A DNA stretch of 64,000 nt from Chenopodium formosanum. Lineage: Eukaryota; Streptophyta; Magnoliopsida; Caryophyllales; Amaranthaceae. Positions 1 through 10,629 of the stretch are shown here, piece after piece. The notes under the pieces are model-generated. The model was not told the origin of the DNA. It worked only from the letters and a program-made list of their open reading frames with translations, and did not search any database. The position numbers and the translations under genes were made by a program. How positions within the stretch are numbered: position 1 is the stretch's first letter; every line of letters starts with the position of its first letter. The stretch lies in contig CM044858.1 of NCBI GenBank assembly GCA_024500155.1, forward strand, positions 36,685,786 through 36,749,785, written 5' to 3'.

Positions 1-610
1 AGAATAATCCCAACAGACAAAAAAGGAATATTCTGTTTAACAAAGAAAGGGAAATAAAATTTCTCCAAAAAGATAACAAGGACCCACGCCCGCGCATCGC
101 ATTCCCCAAGACCCTAACCCGACCCGACTCGGCACGCGCGCGGGCGTGTGTGTGGAGTAACACACACCTCCAACTCACTCAACTAAGTAGTGATAAAGCA
201 CTACAATATAAAAACAAGGAAAAACCTCACTCCCCAATCAATGTGGGACTTTTTCTCCTCAATTGTTTTTCTCTCTCTCTTTGTTTTTCCCCAACATTCT
301 TGTTTTATATCAAGAACTTCCAACATTACTCACATAATAAAGAGAAAGAGACTTTTAATTTAGGGACGGTTTACAAATTCCTAATGATCTTCACCAATAT
401 GATTTTCTTTAGAATCGTTAATAAGTAGTAAGATAGACCATAAAAAGGTACTTTTATCTTATTGAATTAATTGTACGTACTTTTATTAGTCATTCAGTCT
501 TAAGTTAACAAGGTCATATAATAATGGTCTCATCACAATAGCTTACTCTGAGGTCTATAGTTTAAGCAAATTAAATTCAGAGTACATCGATATTAGTGTA
601 ATTACATCAA
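1..610. other. Intergenic, no gene recognised
   Basis: AT-rich spacer with a short GC-rich patch near 85-150 that reads like decayed promoter or LTR sequence. A short ORF at 150-428 has low-complexity composition and no recognisable domain, so I do not call it. Nothing else is supportable here. Confidence 0.5.
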
Positions 611-946
611 TCTAATATATATATATAAAGGGGAGTTTTTTCCCGAGGTTTTAGAGAGCCACGTAGGATTCAATTATCTTAGCGCGCCATATAGGATTAT
701 AAATTTTAGTTGTAGCCAATTAAATAAGAATTATTAATTTATTTTAGAATTAATTAATTCAAATGCCACACAAGCAACATTGACGAATGATATTTTTAAG
801 TTTAAATTAATTAATATAAAATATTATTTTTTGATATTAGGAATTTTATCTAAATGTGCAACAAATTTTAGCACATAAATATGAAAAAAATATATATATT
901 TTTTTAAAAATTCAAACAAACCGTACACCGCACGGGCTTCATCTAG
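611..946 (+). mobile_element. Short non-autonomous Helitron
   Basis: The element starts with TC (611) followed by an AT-rich stretch and AAAGGGGAGTTTTTTCCC, a typical plant Helitron 5' end. It ends with CTAG (943-946), preceded by a degenerate GC-rich hairpin (CCGT..ACGG). The flanking bases are A (610) and T (947), as expected for Helitron insertion between A and T with no target duplication. It carries no coding capacity and must be mobilised in trans by RepHel proteins. Related 3' ends recur near 2534, 3810 and 51613. Confidence 0.75.
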
Positions 947-1377
947 TATAAGTACATCCTATTCACTTAAAATACCCGCTACAACATTTTTTTTTCACAG
1001 GAAATACCCGCAAACATTAGAGACATAGGTCTTCATAAAGAAATATTTAATACGTAGTAAAAATGAAAATAAATAAAGGAAAATGATATACATAGCCCAC
1101 ATATAAGCATTAAATTTACACTTGAAAATCGTAAATATATACACTAATTACACTGATCTATGCGTGTTTTTGTCGTGAATTCCTATTTTTTTGCAATTTT
1201 CAAGAGTGTATTTAAAGCTTATATATATAGCCCTTAGGGCTACACATAGAATTACCCATAAATAAATAACTAAAAAAAAGTTCTCGAATTTATTGAAAAC
1301 TAAATTTATAGATCAATCTCATCATCTCAAGAACTCATAGGCATAAGGCATAAGTTGTGTTTTATTCTTAATTTACA
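947..1377. other. Intergenic, AT-rich
   Basis: No ORF, RNA or repeat boundary that I can support. It lies downstream of the broken RING gene and may hold its 3' UTR and polyadenylation signals. Confidence 0.4.
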
Positions 1378-2082
1378 TTATGAATTATCAGAAACTCTCG
1401 CTGGTAATTCAAATCGGCAAAGAGGGCAAAAACGATGGTTATGAAGCCATTTAACGATACAACCCTCATGAAACTCGTGTTAACAAGGCATCGTAACCTT
1501 CAATAATGTTGCCACTTTCTTGTTATCATACAATTCTTCAAGACAAATAGCGCAGTTAGTATTCTCATAATCCTTGATGGTTGACCTCGTTAATGCCTCG
1601 ATTGACGCCTTGCTTGCCGGAGTAAGCTTCACCTCCTCAAACGGCACTCCATCCGCAAATGCCATAATAAACGTTTCATATTCGCAAACATAAGTAGTAT
1701 GAATAGGTATGTTCCATACATACTTACGATCACGACAATCACAACTATAATCAAATTCTTTACAGAGACTTAAAAGCACATTATTAACAAACTGTCTTAT
1801 ATCTTGTACAAAGAGACCCAAAGACTTCATTAACTCGAAAATATAAGAGTGACACTGAGCACAATAAGGATTTAAGGGGTCCGATACGATGCTGTTTTCG
1901 GTGTTGAGATGGTATGGTATAACTTCTACGAAGGAGTGTTGGCCGGAGTCATCAAGTCGATGTCCGATTAATCGTCTAAACACTTGGAGATAAAATTGTA
2001 TTCCGATTTTTAAAGGATGACTATCAATTATTTGGTGGGAACAAGGAAATTGAAGCGTAGACATAATTGTAGAGAAGATCAA
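1378..2082 (-). pseudogene. RING-H2 E3 ubiquitin ligase-like, single in-frame stop in the RING
   Basis: The open frame runs 200 codons from an ATG at 2082 to a TAA at 1480-1482, then continues in the same frame for 33 more codons to a second TAA at 1378-1380. Across the stop the pattern is a C-terminal RING-H2: CAICLEEL, then MPC, the stop, HEFHEGC, a tryptophan, and CPLC. The stop falls exactly on the single residue between the third cysteine and the first histidine of the C3H2C3 zinc-binding set. All eight metal ligands survive, so the only visible lesion is that codon. The N-terminal 160 residues have no domain I recognise, and no membrane helix is obvious. Such proteins recruit E2 enzymes and ubiquitylate substrates. 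Truncation here would remove five of the eight ligands. It could be a young pseudogene, a polymorphism or a sequencing error. Confidence 0.7.
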
Positions 2083-2533
2083 GAAACTATATTTTTATTT
2101 ATTTGATTTGGATACTTTATATTGGCTTATACTATGACTTAAAATCATGATACTTGAGAATTTGATGAATTAAGAGGAAAAAGATTTATACGAAAGTTAG
2201 GGTAAAATTTTAGTATAAATAGCAAAACTAAGGTATTGACTATATAGAAAGTGAATTTCTAAAGACTACTCGTAAAATAAAAAGATTATTTTTATTAAAA
2301 AATAAATAAATAAATAAAATAAAATAATTATATCAAGAATCTAGCTTTTTCTGACTTCAAGCTGATAAGATTTTATCAAAAATAAAAAATAACTAATCAT
2401 TTTTTTTTCCCCCACTGATAAGTCTTTTAGATTACTGCGCCACAATTCAAGTACATTTATAAAATTCTCATCCTAATTATATTCTTTATTGAATAATTTA
2501 TGAAGTCTAGTCTAATCCCTCAATAATACGTTA
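2083..2533. other. Upstream region of the RING gene
   Basis: AT-rich sequence upstream of the minus-strand RING ORF, presumably its promoter. No distinct motif beyond AT-rich TATA-like stretches. Confidence 0.35.
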
Positions 2534-2850
2534 CTAGATGAAGCCCGTGCGATGCACTGGTCGATCTATTTTTTTAAAAAAAAATATATTTTTCATATTT
2601 ATGACTTTATGTGATTATATTTGTTATTTTATTAGTTGTATGTACATTTTCTCCGTATTTGTTTTAAAATATTAGATAAAATTTCTTATTTCAAAAGATA
2701 ATATTTTGTATTTAATTAATGTAACCATTAAAATTTCATTGGTCAATTATGCTTATGTGACACTTGAATTATTTATTGCATATAACTATAAATTATTATC
2801 CTACGTGACACGTTAACTAATCTCAGGTGGCATAATTCTATTGTAGTGTT
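2534..2850 (-). mobile_element. Helitron-family element, minus orientation, 5' end unclear
   Basis: Read on the minus strand this ends with a hairpin (GTGCATCGCACGGG) about 6 nt before CTAG (2534-2537) and is followed by T. The next 300 bp match the order of motifs in the 611-946 element and in the 51.6-kb copy (ATTAGATAAAATTTC, a TTGGTCAATT block, a GTGACACTTGAATTATT block). The 5' terminus cannot be placed because the sequence runs into a long T/A homopolymer. Confidence 0.6.
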
Positions 2851-2863
2851 TTAAAATATTTTC

Positions 2864-2917
<54 letters not shown>
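2864..2917. repeat. T-tract followed by A-tract homopolymer
   Basis: Roughly 14 T followed by roughly 38 A, a perfect self-complementary low-complexity stretch. Length is uncertain because homopolymers are prone to sequencing error. Confidence 0.7.
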
Positions 2918-2918
<1 letters not shown>

Positions 2919-3809
2919 AATTAAAACAGTTGTGAGCTGCCCATCCAAACAGCCAATCTTCCATATGCTATAGCTCTTCCCAGTAGAGCTTGTCTTCGGA
3001 CTTCCCTTTTCGGTTAAAAAGCCAACAGTTGCCCTACTACCAGATAGAGCGTCCCACTGTCCCCTTTAAGGCTTTAATCACATTCTTATTAATACCAAGG
3101 TCACCAACACATTAAAAGCAGCTTCCCCAAACACAGTGTTGCCTAATATCAATCATTTTCTAGTTAAAGGGATTACTTTACGGTAGACAATCAGACAAAT
3201 CGAATATCCGAAAACTGGTTGCTATTAGAATGCCCGCCAAGGGTTTGTGTAAATGCGTCAGTGAAAATCGAAGCAGATCATGCAAATCTCAAATACCTAT
3301 GTACTAAATGAAAATATTATAGCTTAGATTGAAGAAAAATAACAAATTTAAAAGAAATTGTTTCCATGAAATATTGATTACCATGGGATCTGGGGTGGGA
3401 AGAAGACGGAGAAAGAGGGGTTTCAAGAACACGGTCTTTAAGCGAGAGAAGGAGATTGGGGTCATCTTGATCATGAGTAGATATGGTTACAATTTGCTGG
3501 GAATAAAATTGGAACTTTCGATAGTTCCTGCTTCCTGCTTTTAATTGCAGAAATTGGAGGGAGAATTCACGTCTCGCGGGAATTTTTAAAATGATGAATA
3601 AATTAAATTAGGGCACCCACTATATGGTGCATTAGGAATTCTCCTCATGTGAAGGTTTTTTTTATGTTTTTTTTTTCTTTAATAATAATACATTTTTTAA
3701 TATTCAATTTTTTTTTATTATTTTATGAAAAATAAAAGACTATACAAAAATGAGAAATCTCTGTATATATAAGTACTAGATGATTACATCCAAAAAAAAA
3801 AAAAAAAGT
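2918..3809. other. Intergenic, no supportable gene
   Basis: Mixed-composition sequence (2930-3330), then AT-rich sequence. ORF 3329-3544 is short and basic with no domain. Long T and A runs occur near 3660 and 3790. Confidence 0.35.
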
Positions 3810-4110
3810 ATTAAATGAAGTCCGTACAATGCATGGTTTGTTTGAATTTTTTTTAAAATATTGTTTTTAAAATTATATGCTAAATTTGGTTATATATTTA
3901 GATAAAATTTCTAATATCAAAAAATATGTTTTATATTTAATTAATTTAAGTTTAAAACTCTCATTCGTCAATTTTGCTTACATGGCATTTAAATTATTTA
4001 ATTATAAAAGATTTTAATAATCTCTTATTTAATTGGCTCCTACTAAAATTTATGATCCTACATGCCGTACTAAGAAAGTTAGATCTTAATTATTTGGTTG
4101 GTTCTTTTAT
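3810..4110 (-). mobile_element. Decayed copy of the Helitron family
   Basis: On the minus strand this carries the family's terminal block (hairpin CCATGCATTGTACGG then ACTTCAT), but the expected CTAG has become TTAA. The following 280 bp share the block order of the 51.6-kb copy, including AAATTTGGTTATATATTTAG and TTTTGCTTACATGGCATTT. The 5' end is not identifiable. Confidence 0.5.
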
Positions 4111-4134
4111 AAAAAAAGTTAATTAAGATTTAAT

Positions 4135-4640
4135 TTTTGATTAATTATTAAAAAAAAAAAACTTTTTAATAATATAATAAATAAATATAAAATTCCCAGC
4201 GCCATCCACTGCCAGAGGCTGGTCGGCGCTACCTCTCTCCCGGCGCCGGCGGCCCCACCCCTCCCCTGACCATTCCCACTTCCCCCTTCCCGTTCATCTC
4301 CTTAACAGCCCCTCCACCCAATTCGACAACCCTAGTATCCCCCATTCCCTTCATACCCCTCCCCCTTCCCGCCGTTTCGTCAACCCTATTAGCCCGGTTC
4401 AGTCGGATTTCCCAGGTTTGTGGGTAATTAGGTGGGTTTTCGTGGTTGTTGGAGAGTTTCAATGGTTGTGCGGGACTCATCGTCCACCGTGAAGGTTTTC
4501 GGCAACGATTGCGATGAAGTTTTCGTGTCAGGGTGGGAAAGCGAGAGTACGGAAAAAAGGAGGGTGGGGTTGCCGCCGCCGAGGGAGGGGCGTTGTTGGC
4601 TGGCCGGCTGGCAGTGTGGGTGATGAAGGGGCGGCTTAGG
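4135..4640. other. GC-rich insert flanked by A/T-rich runs
   Basis: An isolated C/G-rich block (about 4195-4625) sits in AT-rich DNA. Its layout resembles the core of the Mutator-like element at 51818-52974: an A-rich lead, then a CGCC/CCGG-rich core. Overlapping ORFs on both strands (4229-4480, 4432-4623) look like products of GC composition rather than genes. It may be captured gene sequence inside a degraded Pack-type transposon, but no terminal repeats are intact enough to prove this. Confidence 0.35.
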
Positions 4641-5142
4641 ATTTTATATATATATTTTTGAAATAAAATTGATTCATAAATAAGCTAAGTCATACGACAT
4701 CTACAAAGCTACGATCGTTGTTACAAATCGTACATTTATACATTTAATTAAAATCAATAAATTATTTTTGATTATAAAATGATCCGTTTGGTAGGTTTTA
4801 GGTCATTTGACCTATTAAAATAAAATAGTTGACTTATTATGAGTTGATCGAAAAGTGGCTTTTTTTTTGGACGAGAAGATTAAAGATTTCATTTATATAA
4901 TAGCCAAACGGTACTTACAATCAATTTTTGAGAAATTTAAAATTCCAACAAAAATATATAAAACCCTAAAATTAACATCGCATAATCGATTGATAATAGC
5001 CTTAACAAAAAAACTTCATCCGAAGATGCATAATTTTAGGATGAATAATACACTTCCGTGGTCTTCTAAACTTCGGTAGAAATTGCGAAACCTTCGATCT
5101 TCATTTTTCAATAAACAAGTAATTAAAATCCCTACCATGAAC
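4641..5142. other. Intergenic, AT-rich
   Basis: No gene, RNA or repeat boundary supportable. ORF 4855-5079 is low complexity and lysine-rich. Confidence 0.35.
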
Positions 5143-5452
5143 ACCATCTGAAGGATGGTATCTTTTTATTGAAAGCCTATTAAAGAGAATTAGCTTATTC
5201 ATTTTCCTGGGCTTATAACAAAAGTATTAAAAAAACAAAATTGATAACTTATAAAAAAAAGTATGAAAATATTCTCAAATAATGTTACATTAAAATAACC
5301 ATCTGAAGGATGGTATCTTTTTATTGAAAGCCTATTAAAGAGAATTAGCTTATTAATTTTCCTAGGCTTATAACAAAAGTATTAAAAAAACAAAATTGAT
5401 AACTTATAAAAAAAAGTATGAAAATATTATCAAATAATGTTACATTAAAATA
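5143..5452. repeat. Tandem duplication, 155-bp unit x2
   Basis: Two head-to-tail copies (5143-5297 and 5298-5452), each beginning ACCATCTGAAGGATGGTATC, with about three mismatches between them. Each unit starts with a small hairpin (CCATCtgaaGGATGG). The near identity means the duplication is recent. No coding sequence is involved. Confidence 0.9.
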
Positions 5453-5710
5453 AAAATAAGCTATTAATTTTGAAGACTCTAAAAAAGAATACGGGTAAGA
5501 AATTTAATAAATTGCTCCGGACCACTTTCAGTGTTAGTATTTGCAGCCCTGTCTCTACGAATGAGGTAGAGGGTTGGATGCCTTATACAGAGGCGGGGCT
5601 ACAAATGCTAACACTTAAAGTGGTCTGGTGCAATTTTGTTGAATTGGGACTTAAAATCAATTTTTTAAGAAAAAGTATGTTACTAAATTAAAAAGTCAGG
5701 GCCAGTAGTT

Positions 5711-6025
5711 TTACTTAGGGGCCCTGTGCGATCGACTACCGTGCACATGCTTAGAACCACCCCTGGCCTTATAAGCCTCAGCACCTACACAATAAAGACC
5801 GAACAAGGCGGCGAGACAAATATTGGTAGGGTTGCCAGGTCTATAGAGCCTAAAGCCTATAGACGCAGCAAACATGCCGCTGCACCCGCCGATAAGAATA
5901 TCATCCATAGCAGACCTATTGTTACCACGTAATTTATAGACAACATTCTTTAATAAGCCCTCTAACAAGGTCGTTGCCCCATATAAAAGGCCTGTTTGAG
6001 TCGCACCTATTTTCGGGGCTAACAT
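5711..6025 (-). pseudogene. Tim17/Tim22/Tim23-like fragment (tentative)
   Basis: A 104-residue frame containing TGLLYGATTLLEGLL, a short loop (KLRGNN), then DDILIGGCSGMFAASIGF and a further hydrophobic stretch CLAALFGLYCVGAEAYKARG. Glycine-rich paired helices with a YG motif and a downstream acidic residue are the look of the Tim17/Tim22/Tim23 family, which build protein or solute channels in mitochondrial and plastid membranes. No N-terminal domain is present in this frame. The 103-codon ORF just upstream (6048-6359) may be its 5' part, but the two are in different frames and no convincing intron joins them. I treat it as a remnant; the family assignment rests on pattern only. Confidence 0.35.
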
Positions 6026-6047
6026 GGCCGATTTTAAACATTTCGTC

Positions 6048-6359
6048 TTAGATAGCTAGACGCTGGAGGCAGTATCTTTTTTTTTCTTCCCAGTATAATT
6101 CCATAACATTGAATGGATAATTAACCATATACCATATAATGGACTTATGAAATGCTTCCCCTACTATTTCTGTGCCCGATAACCTACCCGGGTATTTGCT
6201 TGCTTGAAAACGATAACCTTTCGGCTCTGGTAAAGGATTCTGATAACTTTTCAGCTCGCATTCTCTGTTGGTTGATGGCTTGAATATCTCGTATCTAATT
6301 CTCTCATATAGGCTAAGAGTTGGATTACTCATTATTATGGTTTTATCAATATCTAACAC
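6048..6359 (-). pseudogene. ORF upstream of the Tim17-like fragment, unrecognised
   Basis: A 103-codon frame containing GYRFQASKYPGRLSGTEIVGE and a hydrophobic stretch SIIWYMVNYPFNVMELYWEE, with balanced, protein-like composition. It stops 22 bp before the ATG of the Tim17-like frame and has the same orientation. An A-run (AAAAAAAAAG in sense) near the end of the ORF could be a frameshift point. It may be the N-terminal half of a single damaged membrane-protein gene. Function not recognised. Confidence 0.35.
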
Positions 6360-6554
6360 CTCAAACTCACAATATTTTACGGGTACTATTATTATGTTTT
6401 TTTTCTTTTTTTTTTGAAAGAATATTATGCTTTTTTCTAATGTTCAATACTCTTATTTATAGCCACACAATATGCCTTTCTAGAAGAGCTAATCCTGATA
6501 GAATTCAAATATTATCTTCAACAATAAATTAGAAAACTTATCATAATAGCTACC

Positions 6555-6637
<83 letters not shown>

Positions 6638-6973
6638 GGTTTGGCAATAGTAAGATATATTTAGGAAATATTATTTGATTTGGAATATCTAGATTTATTA
6701 GGATATTATTTCCATAACTTATCTTTGGTAGCTAGCGGTACGTGTTTGCGTAGGTTTAGGAAACTAAGCACAAGATTGTATTATAAAGATTCACCTCTTG
6801 AGATTAATGAAAGCAAGTCAGAACTTACAATTTCACAGGTGACCTTTCCTATAAGGCCCAAAACACTACGGACCCAACATTTGCAATCCCGTTGTTGTTT
6901 ACATAAATTTCGAGACTATTCCGTGAATTTGCAGTGTCGAAGGTAGGGACTATATCGTACTCACATATCTAGA
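6360..6973. other. Intergenic with microsatellite
   Basis: Short T-rich runs, then the (ATT)n tract listed separately, then sequence interrupted by the Mutator-like element at 6974. ORF 6680-6946 has no domain. Confidence 0.35.
6554..6636. repeat. (ATT)n microsatellite
   Basis: About 27 uninterrupted TTA/ATT trinucleotide units. Typical plant microsatellite, likely length-polymorphic. Confidence 0.95.
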
Positions 6974-7600
6974 CGGCCAATTGACCAGATTGGTAAATAA
7001 AAAATACCCCTAGCGATAATTTGGTAAATAAAACTTACTCCGACGACAATTTGGTAAAAAAAAAACTAACAATATGTGTCAATTTGGTAAAATTAATAAA
7101 TTCCGGCGACATTTAGACCAAAAAATCTATTTTTTTTCCTGACAAACTCTTTTAAAATCCTAATTTAATTAGTGTTTGTGTTTTAAAATCTAATTTTTTT
7201 CCCGACAAACTCTTTTAAACTCTTTTCCCGACACATATATTTTTCGATATTATTATCTCTAACAATTTTTCCCATTTATAATTTTGAATTTATATGTCAT
7301 CCCTTTTTATTTCCAACCCCTTTTAAAAAAAATTTCGTTAATAAGGAGTATGAAACTTAGTGAAAATTGATACTTAACCTTTTTTTCTTCACATTGTTAT
7401 TTCCATAAAAAGGGTTGGTAAAATAACAAGAAAAACGAACTAAATTAAGCATTCACGAGTAATTTATCGAAAATTTTTGTATTTTTTTGGGTTAATTGTC
7501 GCCTGAGATCATTTATTTACCAAATTGTCGCTTAAGGTTTGTTTTTTTACCAAATTGTCGCTAAGGGTCTTTTTTATTTACCAATCTGGTCAATTGACCC
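6974..7600. mobile_element. Mutator-like (MULE) non-autonomous element, 627 bp
   Basis: Terminal inverted repeats begin with (C/G)GG(C/T)CAATTGACCAGATTGG and extend roughly 100 bp with related sub-repeats; each sub-repeat contains a variant of GCGACAATTTGGTAAA. The flanks are a perfect 9-bp direct repeat ATATCTAGA (6965-6973 and 7601-7609), the usual target-site duplication of Mutator-superfamily elements. No transposase is encoded; the interior is AT-rich. The perfect TSD points to relatively recent insertion. Confidence 0.85.
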
Positions 7601-7870
7601 ATATCTAGACCAATGTGACTTGTATTTGACGATGGCAAGATCAAACCGCAGTATTCCCTATCGCAGTCTGATTGAGTGCAGGGTCATATCCAAGTCCCAG
7701 TACGAGGCACACCCCATTGATATCTGTTATAAACGAATGTTGTTAATATCATGCCACTTTTGTGAAAAGTAATAATAAAATATTGGGACTGTGTTCTGGA
7801 CTCCGTTTTCTAATTTTTAATAATAAATGCTACAACGGTACCAAACTAAATTGGAAGTTGACGTCGTCTT
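7601..7870. other. Intergenic
   Basis: Continuation of the DNA interrupted by the MULE. No supportable coding sequence. Confidence 0.3.
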
Positions 7871-8565
7871 CTAATTTTCTGAAATTGTGGTAGGAGGAGA
7901 GAGAGTTCGGGAAACCATAAACAAATTAACCGAGAGGAACCTAACATAAAGATGATCGGTGAAGAAGTCGGAGTTGCATAATCCGGCACAGTCGTCACCT
8001 TGCAACCTTTTGAAATAATCAGAAGACCTCTCAATCGGGATTGTGTATAGTAACTGCCGTGGATCTACAATTTCAATTACCTTTGTCAAATCATGACCAT
8101 GGCCTACATTCAACTTCCTCTTCATACCTCTGCTTCCCTCCACAGGTTCATCCTGCAAACACAAATCAAAGCACCAAAACTTAACTAGCCAAGACCAAAA
8201 AATTAACTAATTGATCGATGCATTCCATAACTCACATAATAATCAAGATAAGGAATGCCTGTCAATAAGATTGAAGCCACTACATACTTATTTAATTGCA
8301 ATTTAAAGATGCGCCCACATAACAATCCAAAAGCAACAACAATTAACGAACATTTAATAGGATTATTACATTAATAAAGTACCTTTCTGGGGGGATTCAT
8401 GACCCTTGCTGCGATGCTGGGAAAGGGGTGAGCTGAATGAGAACCTTGCTCCAATTCTGGGAAAGGGTGGAGTCCAATTCGCTCGGAAAGGGTTGACCTC
8501 CGATTCAGGGAAAGGATGTAGCCGAATATGCACCTCGGTCCGATTCGGGGAAAGGGTGTAGCCAA
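7871..8565 (-). CDS. Possible two-exon small gene, unrecognised
   Basis: Two minus-strand open frames can be joined in phase: 8385-8565 (ATG at 8565, ending ..NPPRK) and 7871-8152, across an intron with donor AAAG|GTACTT and acceptor TTTGTGTTTGCAG|GATG. The joined product is about 153 residues; the second half holds KVIEIVDPRQLLYTIP. I know no family for it. The first exon is built from degenerate repeats (CCRATTCNGGGAAAGG), so its openness may be compositional. The copia element inserted about 70 bp upstream of the ATG, which would separate it from its promoter. Treat as a weak prediction. Confidence 0.25.
8410..8560. repeat. Degenerate short tandem repeats with GGGAAAGG core
   Basis: About five imperfect copies of a unit containing CCRATTCNGGGAAAGGRTG at irregular 30-57 bp spacing. 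The repeats produce open frames on both strands. Confidence 0.5.
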
Positions 8566-8634
8566 ATATGGGTTTTAGCAACGAATTCTGTTCGCCGATT
8601 CTCCTATTTTCTCCGGCTAGGGTTATGGTTGAAG

Positions 8635-9429
8635 TGTTAGGGGTCCAGCCCAAGTTATGGTAAAATGTTCATTATTTTGGTCTTCATAAATGGCCCAAAT
8701 TTTATTACATTTTACTTGTTATTTTGAGTCCATCTTGGGGCTTATTTTTTGTGGCTTGTTTAGCAAGCTTGTCAAGGGGTAATTCTTGCTAAGAGTGGGC
8801 AGCAAGTGCAGTAAGAAGAGCATAACAAAAACACACACAAAAGTGAGGGTTTTGAGTGAAGGTGGTCTTCGGATTTTCAGGGACAGCTTTCAGAGATTTG
8901 TCCGTTACCGGAAATTCCACCGTTGGATCATCCCCAAGTTTTGACAGCTTACTCCTGACATCAAGGGCTTCATTTTGGACGGTTGGATCGTCGTTTTAAG
9001 GTCTGGTTTGGTCAGAATCTGCTTCGGACAGAACTGCTGTTTCTTGGGTGAATTCTACTCTTTTGCTCTCTATTTTCGATCTCTTGTTGTTTGTTGTTAT
9101 TGGTGGGTTGTTAAACCTTTTGTAGACTGATTTGGGTTTACTTTACCCTCAATCATCAATAAGAGAAGCTAGGGTGGACTCCTTAAACGGTCCCGTGGTT
9201 TTTATCCTTCACATCGAAGGGGTTTTCCACGTATAATCCGTGTGTGTTGATTATTGTTGTTTCTTCCGATTATTGTTGGTATTGTTGTTCATTTGCTACT
9301 GTCCTATTGCTGTCTTGGTGTTGCTATATTGGTTGTGTGATAATTTTGGTTTCATTAGATTGAATTTGGGTTGATTGTCTTGGTTGTGTGACATAGTGGG
9401 TGTCGTAGTGACCCCTTCCGATCCCTACA
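8635..9429 (+). repeat. copia 5' LTR
   Basis: Starts TGTTAGGGGTCCAGCCC and ends GATCCCTACA; followed two bases on by the Met-initiator PBS. Near-identical to 42172-42966. Confidence 0.95.
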
Positions 9430-9432
9430 ACT

Positions 9433-9444
9433 TGGTATCAGAGC
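9433..9444 (+). other. copia primer binding site (initiator tRNA-Met)
   Basis: TGGTATCAGAGC, complementary to the 3' end of plant initiator methionine tRNA, three bases after the 5' LTR. Confidence 0.9.
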
Positions 9445-9465
9445 CGGAATTTTATTTGTCACAGT

Positions 9466-10629
9466 ATGGAGTCGACTAGTGGTAGTTCGATGGTTAAATT
9501 GACATCAACTAATTATTCAATTTGGAGACCTATGATGGAAGATTTGTTATATTGTAAAGACTTGCATGAACCGATAGAAACAACCACAAAGACAAATGGT
9601 AGCATTGTTAAACCAACAAAACCTGAAAAGATGGATGATAAAGATTGGGCTAAGTTGAAAAGAAAGACTTTAGGGACTATTAGACAATGGATTGATATTA
9701 GCATATTCAACCATGTGTCACAGGAGTCCGACCCATATGATTTGTGGAAGAAACTTGAAGGTCTTTATGAAAGGAAGAACGCACATAACAAAGCTTCATT
9801 GATTAAGAAACTTATTAATTTGAAATTGAAGGGTGGAAAGTCAGTTTCTGAACATCTTAATGACTTCCAGGATATTATTAACAAGTTGACTTCTATGAAG
9901 ATTGTTCTTGATGATGAATTGCAGGCTTTGTTCTTATTGAGTTCTTTGCCAGATAGTTGGGAAACTTTGGTTGTGACTATTAGTAACTCTGCTCCAAAAG
10001 GTGTGATATCATTGGATGTGATCAAGGAGAGCATGTTCAATGAAGAAATAAGAAGAAAGGAGATGGGAGTTGATAATTCACAAGCTCTTGTTGTTGAGAA
10101 CAGAGGAAGAGGCAAGAGTAGGGGTCCCAAAGGCCGTGATAACTCAAGGAGTAGGTCCAAATCCAGTGATGGAAGAAATGTGACTACATGCAACTACTGC
10201 AAGAAGCCTGGTCATATCAAGAAGTATTGTTTCCGTTTGAAAAAGGAACAAAGAAAAAAGAATGATTCACAGAAAGAGGGAGATGATAAAAACATTGCAG
10301 CAACAGCTTCTAAGAGTGATGATGAGGTCACTTTGATTTGTGCAACTAGTGAGTGTCATCATGTTGATAGTTCAGACACAGAGTGGCTTGTAGATACAGG
10401 GGCTTCATACCATTGTGTTCTCAGGAGAGAGTACTTCATGAACTACAAGTCTGGTGACTTTGGTAGTGTGAAGATGGGAAATCAGAGCTCGGCAAGCATT
10501 GTTGGGTTAGGTGATATTCGTGTGAAGACAAGTGTTGGGTGTGTGCTTACATTGAGGAATGTGCGCCATATTCCAGATCTACGCCTTAATTTGTTGTCTG
10601 CTAATGTTCTTGATTTAGAGGGCTTCTGA
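9466..10629 (+). pseudogene. copia gag and protease
   Basis: A 387-codon frame beginning MESTSGSSMVKL. It contains a copia gag domain (LTSTNYSIWRPMMEDLL near residue 12; the KKLEGLYERKN region), a CCHC zinc knuckle CNYCKKPGHIKKYC at about 243-256 and an aspartic protease active site WLVDTGASYH near 310. Gag forms the virus-like particle and the protease matures the polyprotein. The frame ends at a TGA (10627-10629) right after ..NVLDLEGF, and the same frame continues directly into integrase. The stop is therefore a point lesion (CGA to TGA is the simplest path), not the normal end of gag-pol. Confidence 0.9.

Noticed and set aside
4432..4623. ORFs on both strands of the GC-rich block
   Set aside because: Open in several frames because of base composition; no domain or splice support.
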